This document shows positions 1-6,064 of a stretch of 36,775 bases of DNA, piece after piece. Both the position numbers and the translations under genes were made by a program. Every line of letters starts with the position of its first letter. The first letter of the stretch is position 1. The notes beneath the pieces were generated by a model. That model ran no database searches and was not told the origin of the DNA. It saw only the letters and a list, made by a program, of their open reading frames with translations. The DNA is from Methylobacterium sp. R2-1 (GTDB lineage Bacteria; Pseudomonadota; Alphaproteobacteria; Rhizobiales; Beijerinckiaceae): contig NZ_JACHWM010000028.1 in the NCBI RefSeq assembly GCF_014191355.1, positions 1 through 36,775 on the forward strand, in the 5' to 3' direction.

Positions 1-267
1 CAGGTAGATCACGACATCGCAGGGGCCGGCCATCCGGCCGGGGCGCTGCACGTCGATCAGGAGCACGGCCTGCTGGCGCCATGCCCGGTACTTCGGGGTC
101 TTCACGCGACCGCGGCCGACGACGTTGGCGAACAGGCTGTTCGTGCTCGGCGGCAGCGGGAAACGGATCTCGACCGAGGGCACGATCCGACGCTGTGCGT
201 AGACCGGGCGCTCCTCGGGTTTGAGGCGCGCGCCCAGCTTTGCGGATGAGAGAGAGGGCGCGCGCAT
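1..267 (-). CDS. RusA-type Holliday junction resolvase (partial, C-terminus outside window)
   Basis: Only the first 89 codons are inside the window; the gene runs off the left edge. The visible protein starts MRAPSLSSAKLG and contains PPSTNSLFANVVGRGRVKTP followed by KYRAWRQQA. This matches the opening of RusA-family crossover-junction endodeoxyribonucleases, where a PP-x-x-N motif precedes a basic K-T-x-x-Y-x-x-W segment. Family members cut four-way DNA junctions, mostly in lambdoid and other prophages. The ATG at 267 lies 5 bp after the stop of the DUF2312 gene, so the two are probably co-transcribed. The acidic metal-binding residues expected further on are not visible here, so activity cannot be judged. 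Confidence 0.8.
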   Translation of the reverse strand, partial: MRAPSLSSAKLGARLKPEERPVYAQRRIVPSVEIRFPLPPSTNSLFANVVGRGRVKTPKYRAWRQQAVLLIDVQRPGRMAGPCDVVIYL

Positions 268-272
268 GTCGG

Positions 273-542
273 CTACGCCATCCCGAGCGCTTGAAGGTAC
301 AGTTCGAGGATCGCTTCCTCTTCCTGCCTCTCGTCGTGATCTTTCTTCCGGAGTCGGATGATGGAGCGCAGCACCTTCACGTCGAAGCCGTTGCCCTTGG
401 CCTCGGCGTAGACGTCGGAGATATCGCCAGCGATGCCGGCCTTCTCCTCCTCAAGTCTCTCGATGCGCTCGATAATCGATTTCAGTTGATCGGCGGCGAC
501 CGAAGACGGATCGCCTTGCCCGACTGCTGCGGGTGTGCTCAT
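273..542 (-). CDS. DUF2312 family protein (GapR-like)
   Basis: An 89-residue, highly charged, mostly helical protein. The core (residues 18-80) contains QLKSIIERIERLEEEKAGI, then DISDVYAEAKGNGFDVKVL and RSIIRLRKKDHDERQEEE. This is the DUF2312 signature. The best-known member, Caulobacter GapR, is a nucleoid-associated protein that binds overtwisted AT-rich DNA; copies also occur in alphaproteobacterial phages and islands, as here. The ATG at 542 has an AGAGGA ribosome-binding site just upstream. The gene is followed at once by the RusA-type gene, consistent with a replication/recombination module of a prophage. Confidence 0.88.
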   Translation of the reverse strand: MSTPAAVGQGDPSSVAADQLKSIIERIERLEEEKAGIAGDISDVYAEAKGNGFDVKVLRSIIRLRKKDHDERQEEEAILELYLQALGMA

Positions 543-628
543 AGTCTTGTCCTCTTCCCAAGAGACGGCGGCCGCTCGGACCCTGCCCTGATCGACAATC
601 AGCAGTTCTGGGCGGCTTGCTTGTGCGC

Positions 629-1048
629 TCAGCGCATCGATTGAGCGGCGTCAGTCACTGCGCGCCCTGATCCACCAGCGGAGCCACCACGGCAGAGGCT
701 TGCCGGCCTCGCGTAGCTCGCGCGCCTTCCGCCACATCCAGGCGCGCGTTCGTGCCCTGATCCATTGCATCGTCTCCCCCCTCCGAGCGCGAAGAACGCC
801 GCTCGATCTTCGTCTGCCTGGGCGTCCCAGCGGTCGCAGTTGGCTTGGTAGCTCGCGCGGATGCGCAGGAACGTGTCCGCGTCGAGCCGCACCGGCTGGT
901 TGCCGACGAACTTGCGCACCCATGACGCGGTCGTGCCGATCATCCGGCCAACGGCCTCGTAGGCCAGCATCCGCGAGCCGGTGCGGCGCTCGGCGTGGCG
1001 CACCAGAGCATCGACCAGCGGATTGGCGAGGTTAGCGGCGGTCTGCAT
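629..1048 (-). CDS. Hypothetical phage-type helical protein
   Basis: 139 residues from the ATG at 1048. The first ~90 residues look genuine and helical (VDALVRHAERRTGSRMLAYE, then AVGRMIGTTASWVRKFVGNQ) and resemble a helix-turn-helix of small phage proteins: an alanine-rich helix, a turn, and a TASWVRKF recognition-like helix. Roughly the last 45 residues are low-complexity Gly/Arg/Ala and overlap a second reading frame that looks more protein-like. The C-terminus may therefore be translational run-off, or the gene may carry a frameshift. An upstream in-frame ATG at 1078 is an alternative start. Function unknown; DNA binding is inference. Confidence 0.55.
   Translation of the reverse strand: MQTAANLANPLVDALVRHAERRTGSRMLAYEAVGRMIGTTASWVRKFVGNQPVRLDADTFLRIRASYQANCDRWDAQADEDRAAFFALGGGRRCNGSGHERAPGCGGRRASYARPASLCRGGSAGGSGRAVTDAAQSMR
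651..770 (-). CDS. Small tryptophan/arginine-rich protein nested in the preceding gene's 3' end
   Basis: A 39-residue frame starting at the ATG at 770, with a strong GGGGGAG ribosome-binding site directly upstream. It begins MQWIRARTRAWMWRKARELR and ends with WWLRWWIRARSD. It is rich in Trp and Arg, like an amphipathic or membrane-active peptide. It lies wholly inside the 3' part of the 629-1048 gene in another frame on the same strand. The good ribosome-binding site and the contrast with the low-complexity overlapping frame support it. Function unknown. Confidence 0.45.
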   Translation of the reverse strand: MQWIRARTRAWMWRKARELREAGKPLPWWLRWWIRARSD

Positions 1049-1208
1049 TGTCCGTTTCCGGGCAAAAATTGTCCGCATCTGAGCACTCCGACATGCTGAA
1101 TTGCATCTCGTGGAGACCAGCGGCCGGACAGAGACTTGAAGCGGAGGACGCAACACTAGGGATCGACGCGCGACCGCCATCAGCTTGGCGGCACCGGCGG
1201 ACGCGCGA

Positions 1209-1240
1209 GGAAGAAAAGGCCGGAGCCCGAAGGCTCCGGC
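1209..1240 (-). terminator. Rho-independent terminator, minus-strand direction
   Basis: A perfect 9-bp stem (GCCGGAGCC at 1219-1227, GGCTCCGGC at 1232-1240) closes a tetraloop that reads TTCG on the minus strand. The minus strand then reads CTTTTCTTCC. Stem, UUCG loop and U-rich tail make a good intrinsic terminator for leftward transcription, for example from the YdaS-type gene, insulating the 629-1048 gene. Confidence 0.7.
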
Positions 1241-1320
1241 GAGGCTGGGAGGAAACGACCTGAGAAGGTCCGCCCCTCAGCGGGGCCACGGATGCGCCGA
1301 AGCGCGAAACGGAGAGCGAA

Positions 1321-1569
1321 ATGAACGAGCACACGCAGGAGACCGACGGCGCCGCGACCATCCTGGCGATGCACGCCATGGTGACGTGGCTGGTGCGGCG
1401 CGAGGTCGAGCGCAGCGAAGACGGACGCGAGGCGCTGTCCCGGCACATGGTCGAGGCGATGCTCGGCGTGGTGCAGGTGGATCCGACGCTGGCCGATGCA
1501 GCGCACGAGGCGCGCGACGTGGTGGCCCGCGTCATCGCCACCCGGCCGATGCTGGCGGTGCTGAACTGA
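1321..1569 (+). CDS. Hypothetical 82-residue protein
   Basis: Starts at the ATG at 1321 with GGAGAG just upstream. The sequence (MNEHTQETDGAATILAMHAM followed by VTWLVRREVERSEDGREAL) is acidic and predicted helical, with no cysteine and no membrane segment. I do not recognise the family. Position inside the prophage control region and the good ribosome-binding site argue that it is real. Its orientation opposes its immediate neighbours. Confidence 0.5.
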   Translation: MNEHTQETDGAATILAMHAMVTWLVRREVERSEDGREALSRHMVEAMLGVVQVDPTLADAAHEARDVVARVIATRPMLAVLN

Positions 1570-1674
1570 GGTGCGCCCGATCCAGACGCGGGAACGTGAG
1601 ACAGGATCGGGCGCGATCCGGCAGCCAAGGGGCCGTTTGGCTGACGGAAGGGGGAGAAGCTGATCATGCTGCGC

Positions 1675-1914
1675 TCAAGCAGCCTCCGAAGTGGCCGGGG
1701 CAGCCGACGGCGCGTCCCAGAGGTCAGGCCTCAAACGCCAGCGCGGGATTGCGCACCGGGTAGCCTTCTCGATCTTCACGGCGAGTTCGCCGGACACGCG
1801 CCCGGCTGTCTTCGCTTTCCAGATCGCGCCCTGTGTGACGCCACATGCCGCGCCCAGCTTGGCTTCGGAGCCAAGCATGGTGATCGCCGCTTGAATGAGG
1901 GATCGCGTGCTCAT
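1675..1914 (-). CDS. YdaS/Cro-like transcriptional regulator
   Basis: 79 residues from the ATG at 1914. Residues 5-55 form a helix-turn-helix: LIQAAITMLGSEAKLGAACG then VTQGAIWKAKTAGRVSGELA. The pattern LG-x-x-x-x-LA-x-x-x-G-V-x-Q-x-A-I-x-x-W/K is typical of the YdaS antitoxin/Cro-like family. The tail contains IPRWRLRPDLWD, also typical. In phages these proteins act opposite a CI repressor, and here the gene diverges from one. Its promoter (1923-1951, minus strand) contains the presumed repressor operator. Probable role: Cro-like lytic-side regulator. A true toxin partner is not visible. Confidence 0.75.
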   Translation of the reverse strand: MSTRSLIQAAITMLGSEAKLGAACGVTQGAIWKAKTAGRVSGELAVKIEKATRCAIPRWRLRPDLWDAPSAAPATSEAA

Positions 1915-1922
1915 GGTGGTCG

Positions 1923-1951
1923 ATATAACTACCGATGTGTTTGGTAGTCAA
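1923..1951 (-). promoter_or_regulatory. Promoter of the YdaS/Cro-like gene
   Basis: On the minus strand TTGACT (1946-1951) and TTATAT (1923-1928) are separated by exactly 17 bp, a good sigma-70 arrangement ending 8 bp before the ATG at 1914. The spacer reads ACCAAACACATCGGTAG and is nearly identical to the spacer of the promoter at 3069-3097. Confidence 0.65.
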
Positions 1952-1989
1952 TCACCAAATTGTCGAAGCGTTCCCACGACCGTGGTAGT
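1928..1989. promoter_or_regulatory. Candidate CI repressor operators
   Basis: Three related half-site arrangements lie between the two divergent genes. ACTACC (1928-1933) faces GGTAGT (1943-1948). TTTGGT (1940-1945) faces ACCAAA (1954-1959) with 8 bp between. A further GGTAGT lies at 1984-1989. They overlap the leftward promoter and end 13 bp before the repressor start. Such clustered inverted repeats are the usual layout for CI/Cro operators. Binding is inference. Confidence 0.55.
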
Positions 1990-2002
1990 AGAATGCCAAC
2001 CT

Positions 2003-2689
2003 ATGACGTGGCACGATCTCATCCGCGAAGCGCGCGAGGCGCGCGGTCTGAGCCAAGCGAAGTTGGCGCGCGCGGTGGGCGTCTCCCAGGCGATCATCGG
2101 TAAAATTGAGCTGAAGCAGGTCGAGACGACCAAGGCTCTGCGCGCGCTCGTCGAGTATCTGGAGCTCGACCCTAGTCAGTTCCCCGCCTCAGCTTTTGGC
2201 CCTTGGATGGGTGGACCTGATCTAGCGCGAGCGTTCGGGGCGGAGGCCGCACCGCCAGAGTTCGCGCTTGACCCAGCATATTGGGCGATGGCGGCCGGCC
2301 TCGTCGGGGACATCCCGCTGTATGCCGCGGCCGAAGGTGGCGCTGGTAACATCCTCATCGAGCGAGACGCCATCGGACAGGAGAGGCGCCCACACGAGTT
2401 GCAGGGCGTGAAGAACGGCTACGCCATCCTCATCGTAGGCGAGTCGATGGTTCCGGAATTTGAGCCGGGCGACACTCTTTACATCAACCCGAAATTGCCA
2501 ATTTTACCAAACACTTCGTGCGTATTTTATAGCAACAAGAACGACGAGCCGACGGCGACAGTGAAGCGCTACCTCACTGACAAGGGCGATGCGTGGCTCG
2601 TGCGCCAGCATCAACCGCCGAAGGACTTCGAGCTCGATCGCCTCGAATGGGCGACGCGCCACAGGATCGTCAGCAAGAAGCTGCGATAG
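2003..2689 (+). CDS. CI-like phage repressor: XRE helix-turn-helix plus S24/LexA-type domain
   Basis: 228 residues. Residues 1-55 are an XRE helix-turn-helix (REAREARGLSQAKLARAVGV, SQAIIGKIELKQVETTKAL). The C-terminal half is an S24/LexA-like fold: GVKNGYAILIVGESMVPEF carries the conserved GxSM serine motif, followed by EPGDTLYINP; the catalytic lysine is probably in TATVKRYL. Such repressors maintain lysogeny and cleave themselves after RecA activation. The ATG at 2003 is chosen because the frame upstream would translate through the operators and the helix-turn-helix begins right after it. The ribosome-binding site is weak. It diverges from the YdaS-type gene, as in a lambdoid immunity region. 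Confidence 0.88.
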   Translation: MTWHDLIREAREARGLSQAKLARAVGVSQAIIGKIELKQVETTKALRALVEYLELDPSQFPASAFGPWMGGPDLARAFGAEAAPPEFALDPAYWAMAAGLVGDIPLYAAAEGGAGNILIERDAIGQERRPHELQGVKNGYAILIVGESMVPEFEPGDTLYINPKLPILPNTSCVFYSNKNDEPTATVKRYLTDKGDAWLVRQHQPPKDFELDRLEWATRHRIVSKKLR

Positions 2690-2692
2690 GCT

Positions 2693-2950
2693 TCAGAACG
2701 GCAGATCTTCTGGGTCGTCAAGGCTGCCGTAGGAACGCACGAGCACCGGTTCGTCGAACTCGCTTGTCGACGGACTGCCTGTCCGCGCCAGCACCAGCAC
2801 GGAAGCCTTTCGCATGGACAGTCGCTCTGCTGTTCGGAGTGCCGCGGCCTCTGAGCGCGCTTCTCGAGGCGGGTCCATCTGAAGGCGCCCCTGTAGCCGG
2901 CTGAAGCTCTGCACGACGTAGTACGTCTTTCGCTCTGCCTGCTCTGCCAC
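2693..2950 (-). CDS. Conserved hypothetical protein
   Basis: About 85 residues, convergent with the repressor (stop codons 3 bp apart). The GTG at 2950 is preferred because AGGGAG sits about 6 bp upstream; a TTG at 2971 is the longer option. The pattern TYYVVQSFS, then a glutamine- and proline-containing linker, then AAALRTAERLS and EFDEPVLVRSYG matches a small family frequent in Methylobacterium and relatives, of unknown function. No membrane segment or metal motif. Confidence 0.65.
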   Translation of the reverse strand: MAEQAERKTYYVVQSFSRLQGRLQMDPPREARSEAAALRTAERLSMRKASVLVLARTGSPSTSEFDEPVLVRSYGSLDDPEDLPF

Positions 2951-3054
2951 TTGCGACTCCCTACCCAACAATGGCGATGTTCGCGTTCTGTTCCCTCCCG
3001 GGTCAATCCCTACGGCCTGGGGATCATTGTGGGTAACTACGTCGTCGCCGCGTC

Positions 3055-3097
3055 ACCTACCGTGGTAGTTGACAACCAAACACCTCGGTCATAGTGT
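3055..3097 (+). promoter_or_regulatory. Promoter with embedded repressor operator
   Basis: A consensus -35 TTGACA (3069-3074) and TAGTGT (3092-3097) are 17 bp apart. The spacer ACCAAACACCTCGGTCA matches 14 of 17 positions of the spacer in the YdaS promoter. Just upstream, CCTACC (3056-3061) faces GGTAGT (3064-3069), the same half-sites as at 1928-1948. The start site would fall near 3104, upstream of the gene at 3133. Control by the CI-like repressor is a strong inference from the shared sequence. Confidence 0.7.
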
Positions 3098-3132
3098 TTG
3101 CTCATCGCCACCCCGCGATGGAGCCGCCGCCG

Positions 3133-3594
3133 ATGTCCAACAAGCCACCCTTGAACTGGGGCCGTGAGAAAGACCGGATGCGCGGGCAGCGTGCGGCTCT
3201 CGCGGCGATCTGCGAAGCGCAGCGCCTGAGCGGCCTGCCGAACCCGAAGGAGCCCGGCGGCTTCACCTACCTGAACTCGGCTTGGCGCGGCCTGACCGGC
3301 GCCCGCTACATCTTCCGCGTCGATCGCTTCGAGCCCGGCTCCCTGGCCTTCGGTGGGCCGTGCGTCGCCCTGGCCGTCGCCCGTGACGCGGCCGGCGCCG
3401 CCCGCATCCTCGACATCCGCACCGACATCCACCCCGCTGAGGTCGAAGGCTGGGTCGAGCGCATGACCGACAGCGGCGCCACCGAGCTGCATCGCTGCAC
3501 CCTCGGCAAAACCGGTCCGCTGACCGCCCGCGAACGCCTCGCCGTCGCGCTGGACCTCACTGCCGACGAAGCCGAGCCCGCCCGCGCCGCCTGA
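3133..3594 (+). CDS. Hypothetical island protein
   Basis: 153 residues from the ATG at 3133, which has GGAG 9 bp upstream; ATGs at 3118 and 3094 are in frame, but 3094 falls within the -10 element. The protein starts MSNKPPLNWGREKDRMRGQR. A compact middle follows (GGFTYLNSAWRGLTGARYIF, RVDRFEPGSLAFGGP) and then a helical acidic tail. I do not recognise a family. It is first under a strong promoter that shares its operator with the immunity region, so it is probably expressed with the lytic side of the element. Confidence 0.6.
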   Translation: MSNKPPLNWGREKDRMRGQRAALAAICEAQRLSGLPNPKEPGGFTYLNSAWRGLTGARYIFRVDRFEPGSLAFGGPCVALAVARDAAGAARILDIRTDIHPAEVEGWVERMTDSGATELHRCTLGKTGPLTARERLAVALDLTADEAEPARAA

Positions 3595-3655
3595 GCCTGC
3601 CGCGCTTCGGCGCGCCCTTTCACCTTCCCGCAACACCAGCCCGACGAGGCCACCC

Positions 3656-4168
3656 ATGTGCGCGCCGTTCAGCCAGGCCGACCAGCCCGAGCCTGCCATC
3701 TCGTCTCTCGATCTCGCCGACTCCGTCGAGCACCTGTGCCTGATGGCGCAGGACTACAGCGCCATCGTCCGCAAGATCGCCATCGACGACGCGACCAGCG
3801 CGCAGCTCGGCGCCCGTGGCGGCCACGTCGCCCACATGGCCAGGCTGCGTTTCGAGGAGGCGATGATCGCCCTGCGGGCGGTGCATCGGAACGCGCTCGC
3901 CGGCACTTCCGGCACCTACGCCAGCGAGGCCGACCTCGCCGAGGCGCAGGCGCGGCGCCTCGATCAGAACAATCGCAACAGCCTCCGCACCGCGATGCGC
4001 CGGGCCGATGCGCACGAAGCCGCCGAGCGATCCATGATCGACCGTGCGCACGCGGTCGGTGCCGAACTCGCTCGCCTCGATGCCGCACATCCCTACGGCA
4101 AGAGCGCCGCACCCGCGCCGACGCACGCCACGCACGAGGCCGGCTTCGTCTCTCCCGCAGCGGCCTGA
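3656..4168 (+). CDS. Hypothetical helical island protein
   Basis: 170 residues from the ATG at 3656, with GAGG about 7 bp upstream. Almost entirely helical and rich in Ala, Arg and Asp/Glu (for example GGHVAHMARLRFEEAMIALR and SLRTAMRRADAHEAAERSMI), with no cysteine-rich or membrane segment. It lies between the 3133 gene and the integrase remnant on the same strand, spaced 61 and 83 bp, so one transcript is likely. Function unknown. Confidence 0.55.
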   Translation: MCAPFSQADQPEPAISSLDLADSVEHLCLMAQDYSAIVRKIAIDDATSAQLGARGGHVAHMARLRFEEAMIALRAVHRNALAGTSGTYASEADLAEAQARRLDQNNRNSLRTAMRRADAHEAAERSMIDRAHAVGAELARLDAAHPYGKSAAPAPTHATHEAGFVSPAAA

Positions 4169-4251
4169 CCCACCGTAATCGCCCTGGCCCAGGATCTCCT
4201 CGCGGCCGGCGGCCCCTCTCTCCCGACCCTCCAACGACAACGAGGCCTGCC

Positions 4252-5148
4252 ATGTCCGTGCAACAGCCGGCCGCTCAGCCGTCCGTCGACGTCACCGCCA
4301 TCTCGATCGCTGCCGGTTTTAGCGTGATTGCGGTTCTCTGCGGCCTGGCTGTCGTGGCCTGCTGCAACAGCAGTTCGCCCCTGTCGGCGCGGACGAGCAC
4401 CGCATCGCCCCGCACGACTTTCCGGCAGTCGAGGAAGGGCGAGTCGCGCATGCGCTGGCTGACCCGATCGGAGGCCGCCCGCCTACTCTGGACGTGCTGG
4501 CGCTACCGCGAGGTGCAGGCCTGGAACACCGGCACGCGCAAGGGAAAGCAGGTCGCGACCAAGAAGCGCCCGCTGCGCCACCTCGCGCGCTTCATCCTTC
4601 TCGGCCTCTACACAGGCACCCGGGCCGGAGCCATCGCGTCCGCTGCGTTCCAGCGAGGGGAGGGCAGGTCGTACGTCGATCTTGACGAAGGGGTTTACTA
4701 CTGCCTCGCACAGGGCAGGCGGGCCACCAACAAGCGCCAGCCTCCCGTGAAGCTACCGTCGCATGTTCTGGCCCGCCTGCGCGTCTGGTCGCAAATTCCC
4801 CGCAAGGACGGCACGCTGCCCGAGTACGTCGTCGAGTGGAACGGCAGGCCGGTGGCGTCAGTGAAGACGGCGTTCGCCACGGCGGTGCGGCTCGCAGGAC
4901 TTGAGGAAGACGCTTCTCCGCACGTTTTACGGCACACCGCCGCAACATGGCTGATGCAGCAAGGGGTCAATCTATGGGAGGCGGCCGGCTATCTTGGGAT
5001 GACGCCCGAGATGCTGCAGAAGGTCTACGGCCACCACCATCCCGACTTCCAAAACGAGGCGGCAAGCGCCTTCAAGAACCGACGCAGGAAGCCGCAATCG
5101 TTGGTCAAACCGTTGGCTAAGCCGAAATCGGCAGACGCAGGGGCATAG
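4252..5148 (+). CDS. Tyrosine recombinase/integrase, catalytic domain only, with foreign hydrophobic N-terminus
   Basis: 298 residues from the ATG at 4252 (GAGG 6 bp upstream). Residues ~68-290 are the catalytic domain of a phage integrase: RWLTRSEAARLLW, LLGLYTGTRAGAI (first catalytic Arg), SPHVLRHTAATWLM (His-x-x-Arg), and EMLQKVYGHHHPD (nucleophile Tyr). Residues 1-45 are instead a hydrophobic segment (AISIAAGFSVIAVLCGLAVV) ending in cysteines. The ~100-residue core-binding domain expected before RWLTRSEA is absent, so the gene looks like a deletion fusion of a small membrane-protein gene to the integrase C-terminus. It sits 41 bp from a tRNA 3' end, as expected of the element's integrase. 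Integration activity is doubtful. Confidence 0.8.
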   Translation: MSVQQPAAQPSVDVTAISIAAGFSVIAVLCGLAVVACCNSSSPLSARTSTASPRTTFRQSRKGESRMRWLTRSEAARLLWTCWRYREVQAWNTGTRKGKQVATKKRPLRHLARFILLGLYTGTRAGAIASAAFQRGEGRSYVDLDEGVYYCLAQGRRATNKRQPPVKLPSHVLARLRVWSQIPRKDGTLPEYVVEWNGRPVASVKTAFATAVRLAGLEEDASPHVLRHTAATWLMQQGVNLWEAAGYLGMTPEMLQKVYGHHHPDFQNEAASAFKNRRRKPQSLVKPLAKPKSADAGA

Positions 5149-5189
5149 CCTGCTTATAGAGTTATCTTGATGTATCAATGCGTTGGTTG

Positions 5190-5265
5190 TGGTGGGCCCG
5201 GCAGGACTCGAACCTGCAACCAGACCGTTATGAGCGGTCGGCTCTAACCATTGAGCTACAGGCCC
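5190..5265 (-). tRNA. tRNA with CAU anticodon, probably tRNA-Ile2 (or elongator tRNA-Met)
   Basis: A complete 76-nt tRNA including an encoded CCA (TGG at 5190-5192). The acceptor GGGCCTG pairs with CGGGCCC. The D arm reads AGCTCAATGGTTAGAGC, the anticodon arm GACCG-CTCATAA-CGGTC, and the T arm GCAGG-TTCGAGT-CCTGC. The Ile-like acceptor and the short D loop resemble isoleucine tRNAs read with lysidine at position 34, so Ile2 is favoured over Met. The tRNA 3' end faces the integrase, marking a likely attachment site. Confidence 0.88.
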
Positions 5266-5961
5266 TAGCGCTTTACTGCCAATTACTTACGCTCAACTTC
5301 GGCTCTCGACGACAGGTTGGGCGACAGAAACGACGACAGAAACGACGCTTTTGAGTAGCCGGGGAGGGGGCTTCGGGCAAGCCCTTGGCGATGCGCCAGC
5401 GCTGGTCACGGTGACGGAACCGTGCTTCGGTTCGGCATGCCCGACCCTTCCCCCACCGTCAGCGAACTCTTCAAGGCCAAGGCCGTCACCGACAAGCAGG
5501 TGAACGCGGCAGTTGACCACCGCCATGTTATCCGTTTCCCGCGCCGCGGCTTCGAAGCACCGTGAGATTTCCGCGGTGTCCGCGACCTATGCCATGGTGC
5601 CCGATGGGGTCTTGGTTCCAGCCTGGGCCGCGGCATAGCCCCTGTGGCTGCAAATGGTGACGACAGCCGCCGTGCCCGCTGGCGGTCGCCTCTCGCCTCC
5701 CACGAGCGCGCGTCCTGACCAGATATGGCGTTTCGGCCGGGGCGGACGGTTAAGTCGACGTTAGAACGTCAAGCGCCTCCTGCCGTCCTGCGTGCGCTGA
5801 GGCTTACGCTCGCATCATAGGCCACCGGCATGGCTGATCTCCCGACAGCCGGCTTCGCCGTTCCCCGATGCCGTGCTGCCACACCCAGTCAGATCGAGTT
5901 ACAGAAGCGCCTGCTCGCGGCAAATATCCCTATCTATGCCCCCCACGCTCGTGATAGCAGA
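5266..5961. other. Intergenic region without a convincing gene
   Basis: About 700 bp beyond the tRNA. The only frame with protein-like composition is 42 codons at 5437-5565 (plus strand), MPDPSPTVSELFKAKAVTDK onward; it has no good ribosome-binding site and could be the stub of a lost gene. A frame at 5830-6018 runs into the hairpin and is not believable. Base composition becomes AT-rich after about 5900. Confidence 0.5.
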
Positions 5962-6034
5962 AATAAATTTCATTCCATCCACCACTCATCATGCACAAGC
6001 AGCGCTTATGCAGTATGATGGAATGAATTTATTA
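5962..6034. repeat. Long imperfect inverted repeat (nested hairpin) upstream of the protease gene
   Basis: The outer arms (AATAAATTTCATTCCATC near 5962-5979 and GATGGAATGAATTTATTA at 6017-6034) are complementary over about 17 bp with one 1-base slip. Inside, GCACAAGC and GCTTATGC pair with one mismatch around a 3-nt loop. It ends 30 bp before the ATG at 6065, so it would lie in the leader or at the promoter. It could be a regulatory hairpin, a protein-binding site or a mobile-element end. Confidence 0.7.
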
Positions 6035-6064
6035 TCTGTCTAATCTAAGTTTGAGCATAAGCAG

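Noticed and set aside
3658..5148. A 496-codon frame as a single long integrase
   Set aside because: Its first ~198 codons lie in another frame of the well-supported 3656-4168 gene and are Arg/Pro-rich; the good start with a ribosome-binding site is at 4252.
5151..5168. Possible terminator after the integrase (GCAGG/CCTGC near 5133-5152)
   Set aside because: The stem is only 5 bp and no T tract follows.
1..5265. A CRISPR array or insertion sequence in the left region
   Set aside because: No regularly spaced identical repeats and no transposase frame; the repeats seen are operator half-sites.
5830..6018. A 62-codon plus-strand frame before the protease gene
   Set aside because: It reads through the long inverted repeat, has no ribosome-binding site and no family features.
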